Positions 1-9,700 of a stretch of 18,572 bases of DNA are shown one piece after another. Position 1 is the first letter of the stretch. Every line of letters begins with the position of its first letter. The stretch comes from JBDRNO01 sp043811005. Lineage in GTDB: Bacteria > Bacteroidota > Bacteroidia > NORP154. The notes under the pieces were generated by a model. It was not told where the DNA came from. It did no database searches and was given only the letters and a program-made list of their open reading frames with translations. The position numbers and the translations under genes were made by a program. Location of the stretch: positions 1-18,572 of the forward strand of contig JBDRNO010000144.1 in assembly GCA_043811005.1 (NCBI GenBank). The letters run 5' to 3'.

Positions 1-1
1 G

Positions 2-586
2 GGTACGTACAATGTAACCGTTTCTGATGGTAATGGAAATACTGAAACAGCTTCTGCTACTGTGGGAGAAACAGGTGGCATACTGTCTATTACGACCTCA
101 GTAACTAATGCCACGCAGGGCAACTGTGACGGTTCCGCTACTGCCACCGCAAGCGGAGGAAATCCCCCTTACACATACCAGTGGGATGGCAATACAGGCA
201 GCCAAACGGCACAAACAGCAGTATCGCTCTGCCTGGGAACCTATAATGTTATAGTAACCGATGTAGATGGAAAAATCGGAACAGCTTCAGCTACCGTAGG
301 TTTAATATCAGGTATAAACGGGATGCAGGTTGCAGGTTACGGGTTGCAGGTTTATCCTAACCCGAATAAAGGAATATTTACAATTGAAATGGAAGAAGGA
401 AGAAGGATGATGACTGACGGGAAATGGAATATAAGGTTTTTTAACATTTTCGGACAAGAGGTCTATAAATCTGCGATCACAAATCCGCAATCCTCAATTG
501 ATATGTCAACTCATCAAGCCGGCATATATAACTTGCAGGTAATTACAGATAAAGGGATTATCAATAAGAAAATTATTATAGAATAA
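2..586 (+). CDS. C-terminal end of a giant T9SS-exported SprB-repeat protein (5' part outside window)
   Basis: The reading frame is open from base 2 to the TAA at 584-586, so this is the 3' end of a longer gene and not a small protein starting at the GTG at 62. It encodes the end of one SprB-type repeat (GTYNVTVSDGNGNTE), one full repeat of the Cys-containing NATQGNC subtype (about 82-299), a short linker, and a T9SS type A sorting domain. The sorting domain shows VYPNPNKGIFTIEM, then IDMSTHQAGIYNLQV, then INKKIIIE. In known systems this C-terminal domain directs the protein through the outer membrane and is then removed. The last full repeat is nearly identical in DNA to the last repeat of the next gene (10855-11092), so the two are paralogues. 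The N-terminal content and total length cannot be known from this window. Confidence 0.93.
   Translation, partial: GTYNVTVSDGNGNTETASATVGETGGILSITTSVTNATQGNCDGSATATASGGNPPYTYQWDGNTGSQTAQTAVSLCLGTYNVIVTDVDGKIGTASATVGLISGINGMQVAGYGLQVYPNPNKGIFTIEMEEGRRMMTDGKWNIRFFNIFGQEVYKSAITNPQSSIDMSTHQAGIYNLQVITDKGIINKKIIIE
325..352 (+). repeat. Tandem heptamer repeat inside the linker before the sorting domain
   Basis: Four consecutive 7-base units read GCAGGTT, GCAGGTT, ACGGGTT, GCAGGTT. They lie in the linker between the last SprB-type repeat and the YPNPN motif and are translated as QVAGYGLQV. The next gene has a different repeat, a palindrome, at the equivalent linker position. Confidence 0.7.
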
Positions 587-660
587 AGTCTTCTAAAGTT
601 TCTCCGTCAGGAGCGGATCAGCCACTGGCTGAAAAAACTTCGGAAGTTTTATAGAATAAA
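577..660. repeat. Nested palindromic element flanked by 11-bp direct repeats
   Basis: Imperfect inverted halves (about 585-601 and 632-652, the right half containing AACTTCGGAAGTT) enclose further small palindromes, including CAGCCA-C-TGGCTG at 619-631 and CTCC...GGAG at 602-613. The sequence TATAGAATAAA occurs at 577-587, overlapping the end of the first gene and its stop codon, and again at 650-660, so it brackets the palindromic block. This resembles a target-site duplication around a small REP-like insertion, although a short AT-rich repeat could also arise by chance. The element also occurs, without the inner part, after the next gene at 11392-11426. Confidence 0.55.
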
Positions 661-663
661 TTT

Positions 664-700
664 AACCCTGTCAGGGTTTTAAACCCTGACAGGGTTTTTT
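664..700 (+). terminator. CCTGTCAGG-type palindrome with T run, likely terminator of the first gene
   Basis: Arms 664-679 and 681-696 are perfect reverse complements (16 bases), followed by a run of six T at 695-700. Each arm is itself almost palindromic (AACCCTG-T-CAGGGTT), so alternative small hairpins are possible. It lies 78 bases after the stop codon. The same CTGACAGGGTTT core is found inside the coding sequence of the next gene at 11115-11141. It may be a dispersed repeat that also serves as a terminator. Confidence 0.55.
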
Positions 701-712
701 GGTCTTGCTCTT

Positions 713-747
713 TTGCAATTTTCCTTATAACAATTTTATTACTTTTG
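713..747 (+). promoter_or_regulatory. Possible Bacteroidota-type promoter for the 3529-residue gene
   Basis: TACTTTTG at 740-747 fits the TAnnTTTG -7 consensus known for the Bacteroidota housekeeping sigma factor. A TTG at 713-715 could be the -33 element, but the 24-base gap is longer than the usual spacing of about 20. Transcription would start near 754, leaving an AT-rich leader of about 40 bases with no Shine-Dalgarno sequence before the ATG at 796. Confidence 0.4.
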
Positions 748-795
748 TTCAATTTGATTTTTTCATAGACAAACACTAATAACTAATAAATTATT

Positions 796-3700
796 ATGAA
801 AAAGCTATTTGCTATTTTACCTGCTTTAATTATAGCAGAATTTGCCTTGGGGCAAACATTCTTTTTTGAGGATTTTGAAGGTGTAACGATCCCTGTGATT
901 CCAGCAGGATGGACCACATACGGACAACCGGGAAGTGATCTTTATATGAGCGGTGATAACACTACTGCCAATGGAGCAGGGTACTTTCCCGTACCCGCCC
1001 ACACTCAGTTCGCATATACTAATGATGATGTGTGTAATTGCGACAAATCCGCTGATTATCTTCAATTACCTAAATTTGATTTAACAGGGATCTCACTTAT
1101 TACAATGTCTTTTGAATCATACATTGATCCATCTTTTGGAGCGTCTGCCACAACAGTTGAAGCAAGTACAGACTCAGCTATATGGGGCAATGTATTCACT
1201 ATTCCTGAAGATGCATCTCAATGGATAAGCAATTCGGTTGATCTCTCTGCTTATGGTAATCAGGCAAGTGTCTGGATCAGGTTCAAATACAATGACCAGG
1301 GCGCCTGGCTTTCAGGTTTTGCCCTTGATGATATAAATGTTTTTGAACCCCCTCCGGATGATGCGGGTGTCATTGCCTTTGATACTCCCGTTACAGGGTG
1401 TAATTTATCCGGAAGCGAAAGCATAACCATAAAGGTAAAAAATTTTGGTACAGCTGCTCAAAGCAGCATTCCTGTTTCATACCGTATTGACGGGGGTTCG
1501 CCAGTAAACGACACCATCATAGCCACAATAAATCCGGGAGATACCGCAACCTTCACTTTTACCGCTACTGCTGATCTTTCCATAGAGGGCGCCTATACCT
1601 TTGATTCATGGACATCATTAAGCACAGATAGTATCAATAATACCAACGACTCCTTAAAAAATTATGTCATATTTAATGATTGTTACTGTACACCTGCGCA
1701 TACCAACGGCTGCACCGGAGTATACACAGACAGAGTTGAATTTGCAGGAATTGATAACAGTTCGGGTGGGACCGGCTGTAATGGCAATGCAAATGGATTT
1801 ATTTATTATAATGGTGATTCTGCAGAAGTTTATCAGGGTGGAACATTTCCTGTCACATTAACACCTGATGGCATTAATCCTGAAGGGTTTGGTGTTTGGA
1901 TAGATTTTAATGACGATGGTGACTTTGCAGATGCCGGAGAATTTGTCTTTTCCTCAGTGCCAACTTTAGCCTCCGTCAGTGGTATTATCAATATACCTGT
2001 AAGCGCATCATTGGGTGCAACCAGGATGAGAATAAGATGCATAAATGATGGCTCAAGTACATATACTCCAACTGCAGGAGACAGTTGCAATACACAATCC
2101 TATGGCGAAACAGAAGATTATCCTGTTATTATTCAAACACCACCCGCCAATGATGTGGGTGTAATTGTTTTTGATGCTCCTGTTACGGGGTGCAATTTAT
2201 CGGTAAGTGAAAGCGTGACCATAGAGGTAAAAAATTTCGGTACTGCTGCTCAAAGCAGCATTCCTGTTTCATACCGTATTAACGGAGGCACGCCAGTAAA
2301 TGACACTATCTCAACTACAATAAATCCGGGAGATACCGCAACTTTCACTTTTACTGTTACTGCTGATCTTTCCACAGATGGTGATTACTCCTTTGACTCC
2401 TGGACCTCATTAGGCATTGACAGCTATAATACCAACGACAGCTTAAAGAATTATATCGTAAGCAATGAGTGTTACTGTATACCTTCTAGTACTAACGGCT
2501 GCACCTTAGTTTACACTGACAGAGTTGAATTTGCAGGAATTGATAACAGTTCGGGAGGAACTGGCTGTAATGGCAATGCAAATGGATATATTTACTATAA
2601 TGGTGATACCGCAGAAGTTTATCAGGGTCGAACATTTCCTGTCACATTAACACCCGATGGTGATAATCCTGAAGGGTTTGGTGTTTGGATAGATTTTAAT
2701 GACGATGGTGACTTTGCAGATACCGGAGAATTTGTCTTTTCATCAGGGCCAACTTTAACCCCTGTCAGTGGTATTATCAATATACCTGAAAGCGCATCAT
2801 TGGGTGCCACCAGGATGAGGGTGAGATGCATAAATGATGGCACAAGCTCTTATACCCCTGTTACCGGAGACAATTGCAATACACAACCTTATGGAGAAAC
2901 AGAAGATTACCCTGTTATTATTCAAATACCACCCCCCAATGATGTGGGTGTAATTGTTTTTGATGCTCCTGTTACCGGGAGCTTGACGGTAAGTGAAAGT
3001 GTGACCATAAAGGTAAAAAACTTCGGTACGGCAGCTCAAAGCAGCATTCCTGTTTCATACCGTATTGACGGAGGCACGCCAGTAAATGATACTATCTCAA
3101 CTACAATAAATCCGGGAGATACTGCAACCTTCATTTTTTCTGCAACCTGTGACCTGTCAGCGCTCGGAATATATATTTTTGATGCCTGGACTGCCCTTGG
3201 GACAGATGGTGATAATACTAATGACAGTTTAATAAACTATTCCGTGGCTTGTATCGACTCAAATGATGTAGGAGTTATTACTATTGATGCACCGGTTTCT
3301 GGCTGCGGGTTAAGTGCAAGCGAAATTGTTACTGTGAGAGTTAAGAATTTCGGTTCTGCTGCTCAAAGCAGCATCCCTGTATCATACAGGGTAAACGGTG
3401 GCGCACCCGTAAATGACACCATTTTAGTTATTATCAATCCAGGCGATATTGTAACTTATACTTTTCCTACTACTTATGACTTATCAATCCCCGGAACTTA
3501 TATTTTTGATTCCTGGACAAATCTGCCGGGTGATAGTAATACTACAAATGATAGTTTAATAAATTATTCAATTGAGAGTGTGATCGCTATAGATACTTTT
3601 CCATATCTTGAAGATTTTGAGTCCGGTGATGGAAGCTGGACACCAGGCGGGACAAATTCCACATGGGCTTATGGTTCTCCTTCTGCATCATTCATCCCTG

Positions 3701-6700
3701 CCGCTGCAAGCGACACCAATGCGTGGGTTACCAATTTATCAGGAAATTACAACGATGATGAGCTTTCATACCTGACATCACCATGCGTTGATTTTTCTTC
3801 TATGCCTGTTGATCCAGGATTAAGATTTTCACATATTTTTAAAACAGAAACCGGTTATGATAGAGGATGGGTGGAATATAGTACTGATGGTGGAACAACC
3901 TGGACAAAGCTTGGCACGGCTTCTTCTGGCGGTACTAACTGGTATAATGATGTTGCAAACAATTGGTGGACCGGTAATTCCGGTACAAGCGGTGTATGGA
4001 GAACAGCCGGACATAAATTATCAGGACTTGCAGGTGAACCTGAAGTGATAATTAGGTTTGTTTTTTCTGCAGATTATACTGTAACTGATGAAGGATTTGG
4101 TGTTGATGATATATATATTTCCAAACCTCCCCCAAATGATGTTGGAGTTATTGCTATTGATGCACCCACCAATGGTTGCGGATTAAGTGCAAACGAAAGT
4201 ATCACTATCAGAGTTGAAAATTTTGGAATTGATACACAAAGTGTAATTCCGGTTGCTTATCGGGTAAGCGGGGGGCTGCCTGTAAACGATACTATCTTTG
4301 CCACGCTTATTCCTGGTGATACTATATCCTTCACCTTTACAACAACAACCGATCTATCAGTTGCTGATTCTACTTATGTTTTTGATGCCTGGACTTCATT
4401 AACCAACGATAGCACAAATACCAATGACCGTCTGATAAATTATTTTGTTTTCAATAATTGCTATTGTATACCCACTTATACCAACGGTTGCGCCCAGGTT
4501 TACACGGACAGGGTAGAATTTGCGGGTATTGACAATATTCCCTCCGGAACAGGTTGTAATGGTAATATTGCTGCCTATATTTATTACAAAAATGATACAG
4601 GCAAGGTTGTAAAAGGGTATGATCATACTATTACATTAACTCCTAATGGCTTTAATTGGGAAGGTTTTGGAGTTTGGATTGATTTTAACCAGAACAATAG
4701 CTTTGCAGATAGCGGAGAATTTGTGTTTTTTTCAACCCCTGCCTTATCCCCGGTTAACGGTAATATTAGCATACCATTTACCGCAGTATCAGGTAACACA
4801 AGAATGAGAATAAGGTGTATTAATAATTATACACCCGTTGCAGCGGATAACTGCAATAATCAAAGCTATGGTGAGACAGAAGATTATCTATTATTAATAT
4901 CAGATCCTCCACCCAATGATGTTGGAGTGACCAGTTTTATTGGTCCTGTCAGTGGATGTGGTTTGACATCAAATGAGAATATAACTGTTCAAATAACTAA
5001 TTTTGGCACCAACGCCCAAGTAAACTTTCCAATTGCATATATTTTAAACGGTGGCAGCCCGGTTAATGAAATAATAATAGATACAGTTAATTTTGGTCAA
5101 ACATTAACTTATACTTTTTCTCAAACAGTAGATATTACAACCACATCACTAAATACGCTTGTTGTGTATACTTCATTATCCGGAGATGGAAATTTTAATA
5201 ACGATACAATATCTACGGATATTTTTTACGGTGATATTGAAACGTATATTGTAATAAAAACAGGTGCCTGGGGTTATGAAGTGATATGGGAAATATTGGA
5301 GAATTCTACCGGACAGGTAGTTGGTACCGGCTCCGGCTATTCAGATAATTCTGCTTATGTTGATACGGTTTGTCTTAATTCTTTTTCAAATTATACATTT
5401 AATGCTTATGACAGTTATGGTGATGGCTGGAATGGCGGAACTTATGCGGTTACCAGGTGTGATACTTCAAATGCAGTTATCAATAACGGAGGAAATATAC
5501 CAGACAATGGACAATGCTGCGGTTATGAGCTTGAGACAACCGAAACATTTTTTGTTTATCCTTGTATTGCGAATAATCTTGGAGTTGTTTCAATCACCCA
5601 ACCTGTTTCAAGCTGTGAGCTATCATCTTCAGAAACCGTAACAGTACAGATTTTCAATTTCGGGGATTCAGCTCAGGTCAATGTACCTGTGGCATACCGG
5701 CTTAATGGGGGTTCACCCGTAAACGAAACCATTGCTGACTCTATTAAATCAGGTGAAATATTTACTTATAGCTTTTCTACAACTGCCGACCTGTCAACTT
5801 TTGATATTTACACTATTGATGCATGGACAGCATTATCCAATGATTCTATTAAAGCAAACGACACCTTGATTGGCTATGTCGTTATTGATGCAGATATATC
5901 ATTATTTCCATATAAAGAAGATTTTGAAACGTTTACCCCCGGATTACCGGGCATTTTACAAAACAAATGGGAGAATGACTCAAGTGATAATTTTGATTGG
6001 TATGTTAACAGTGGCGCCACACCATCTTTAAATACCGGGCCTGCCGGAGACCACACTAACAGCTCAGGCGTTTATATGTATGCCAGGGCAGCGTTTAACA
6101 CTCCTGTAGATACAGCAATCCTGTACAGCCCTTGTATTAATATCGGTAGCTTGCCAAATCCCCGCCTGGGCTTTTGGTATCATATGTACGGCTCTGCTAT
6201 GGGAAATCTTTATGTAGAAGCGGATACCGCAGGCACATGGGTACAATTGGCATCTTTCTCAGGACAGCAACAAACTGCAAGCTCAGATCCCTGGGAAAGA
6301 TCAAAAATTGACCTGTCCGGTTATACGAACTTGCGACAACTGAGATTTATTGCAATTACCGGTATCGGTAGTGAAGGGGACATTGCTTTAGATGATGTAA
6401 AAATTTATACTGAACATTGCAATAATAGTATCAGCGATTTTGATGAAGAGGGCATTGACTGTGGTGGCGAAGATTGCATGACTGTTTGTCCGGTTACCTT
6501 CCAGAGAGCTTATGGAGGCGTGGAGGAAGAATATGGTTATACAGCTCAACAAACGAATGATGGGGGCTATATCGCTGCCGGTACAACAAAAAGCTTTGGT
6601 TTTGCCCAAACACTTTCAGATATTTATGTTATTAAAACTGACTCACTGGGCGATACATTATGGACACGAACTTATGGTGAAACCGGGAATGATTATGTTA

Positions 6701-9700
6701 ACTCAATTAGTCAAACTGTTGATAATGGCTTTATTATTGCAGGAAATACCGAAAGTTTTGGAGTTGGTGCAAATAAAAATGATTTCTATCTTATAAAAAT
6801 AGATGCAAATGGAGTTGTTGAATGGTCAAAAACATTTACTAATAGTGAGTGGTCTAATGATAAGTGTTATTCTGTTATACAAACCGCTGATTCAGGGTAT
6901 GCATTAGTTGGGAAGTCATCAGGCAGTTATGTTGTCAAGACCGATGTAACTGGTAATGTTCAATGGGGTTCGAAAATAAATAATGTAGATCTTCAATCAA
7001 TCATTCAAATTTCAACTAATGAATATGTTGTATCCGGTTCTACTTCGTCTGATCCTTATAATGCCGTATTAATGAAAATTTATCCCCTTACTGATTCTAT
7101 TGTATGGAGTAAACAATATGGAGGTTTTGGAAGAGATTATGGCAGTTCTCTTGAACAAACAACAGATGGTGGATATATAATTAGCGGTCACTCTTATAGT
7201 TTTGGTACGGGTGGTAATCCGGTAGTTTATTTGATTAAAACCGATTCCACTGGAACGCTGCAATGGTCAAAAACGTATGGCGGTCCTGAAATAGATTATG
7301 GTTATTCAGTTAAGCAAACAACAGATAATGGTTATATCATGTCCGGAGAAACAAGGAGTTTTGGAAGTTGGGGTAGGAACGTTATCCTTATTAGAACAGA
7401 TAGTGTCGGCAAACTCGTATGGAGCAGGGCATTTGATGCAGGATATTGTTACTCAGGTAATGGAAAATATATCCAACAAACTACTGATAATGGTTTCCTT
7501 ACAATTGGCAGCACTAAAAAAATAGGAACAGGAACTTTTCAATCTTCAGGGTCTGACCTTGATGAGCCGGATCTGTATTTAATTAAAACCGATCCTTATG
7601 GAAACACCTTTTTATGTTATGAAACAGATGTTACTTCTTCAATTGGTACTACAACTCCAGCAACAACTGAAAGTGTCATTTCGGTAACTATTTCTCCTAT
7701 TGGCGCTTCCTCCGACCGAACAACAATTTCAAAAACAACAGCAACCCAAACAATTAACTTGGATTATATTAATATTACAGGTTTCAATAAAAAAGATGTA
7801 AGCTGCTTTAACGGTGACGATGGATATGCAGCAGTTCAATACACCGGCGGAACGGATTATTTCAGTTACTCATGGCAAAAAGCAAATCCATATTATGGTT
7901 GGAGTTATACTGCCGACTCTGCATACAGCTTAAAAGCAGACTCTTACTTTGTAACCATATCAGCTAAAAATGCCTGCACCTCATCTGATACAGTTGTTAT
8001 TTCACAACCAGATGCTTATATATCTATTCCTTATTCAACAACCCCTATTACTTGTTTCGGAGATAATGATGGTGCTATTGATATTGCGGTTAGTGGCGGC
8101 ACACCACCTTATACTTACTCTTGGTCAACAGGAGATACCGTGCCGGATATCAATAATTTGACCAGCGGCTATTATTATTTAGAAGTTCGTGATTTTAATA
8201 ATTGCTCAAAAACTACATACTCCAATGTCAGTCAACCATCTCCGGTCAGCGCATCCTATGACATTACAACCGTAAAATGCAAAAGCGGAAACGAGGGCGC
8301 TATAAATATGACTATGATTATCGGAGTGCCACCATATTCATATAACTGGTCAACGGGCGATAATAGTGAAGATATTGACACGTTAATAAGTGGCACTTAC
8401 TACATAACTGTAACCGACTCTACTAATTGCATTATGCAGGATAGTGCATTTGTTTACGAACCTGACAGTTTAACAACTATTATGAGCCAGCAAACCACCA
8501 GCTGTAACGGATATTGCAATGGTGTTGCTACCGTTACAGGATCAGGCGGGACAATGCCATATACATATCAATGGGATGACCCCTCTTCCCAAACAAATGC
8601 TTCAGCCATTGGTTTATGCGCGATTACCTTCAATGTAACACTTACTGATATTAATAGTTGCAGCACTACTGATTCTATCACTGTCACTCAACCTACAATT
8701 TTACAGGCAAATTTGTCAAAAACAGATGTTAGTTGCAACGGAGGTGGTGATGGTACGGCAACAGCCACTCCTTCTGGAGGCACAACTCCTTATACATATT
8801 TGTGGAACAACGGTCAGAATACTTCAACAATTATTGGGCTTTTCCCGGGCACATTTTCTGTAAATGTAATTGATGCAAACGGGTGCACGGTTCCCACACT
8901 CAGTATATCAATAAACGAGCCGGATGTCTTGGCTGCTTCCTTCTCGGGTACGACCGATGTGATTTGTAAAGGTGACTCAACCGGCTCAACAATTGTAACG
9001 CCATCAGGAGGAACCCCTCCTTACACATATTTATGGGATGATCCCGGCTCACAAACAGTTTCTAACGTTACGGGACTACCTGCCGGCACTTATACTGTCA
9101 TCATAACCGATTCTTGCGGAAATACTGAAGATGAGATAATTGTCATCAACGAACCTTTTGCTTTGAGCAGCAGTATTTACAAAACAGATGTAAGCTGCAA
9201 CGGGAACATTGATGGAGCTGCAGACCTTTCCGTATCCGGAGGAACAACTCCCTATACATATCAATGGGATGACCTTGGCTCAAGCACAACCCAGGATATC
9301 ACAGGCCTGGCACCAGGTACATATACTGTTGATATTACAGATGCATGTGCTATAGCTATCACGGATACCGCTGTTATTTATGAACCTGTCGTATTGACCA
9401 CAACAATGTCAAAGATAGATGTTAGCTGTAATGGAGGAGGTGATGGTTCCGCTACCGTCACCACAAGTGGAGGTATACCTCCTTATACTTATCTGTGGAA
9501 TATCGGGCAAATAGCTTCTGCAATATCAAATCTTTTTCCCAACACCTATTTGGTAAACGTGTCTGATGCCAATGGCTGTACTGCCCCTACAAACAACATA
9601 ACAATTAGCGAACCAGCAGCTCTTGGTTTAAGCTTTGCAGTATCAGATGCCACCTGCGGTAATGCCGATGGCGATGCAACTGTTATTGTAAGCGGAGGAA

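Noticed and set aside
62..586. A small independent protein starting at the GTG at 62
   Set aside because: The same frame is open back to base 2 and encodes the preceding part of an SprB-type repeat, so the GTG codon is an internal Val.
6502..7620. Delta-60 (DUF5122-type) repeats as the name for the propeller units
   Set aside because: Both have a DGG/DGK-type turn and repeats of about 50 residues, but the constant YLIKTD..G..LW.KTYGG part here does not fit the delta-60 consensus I know. I keep the neutral description.
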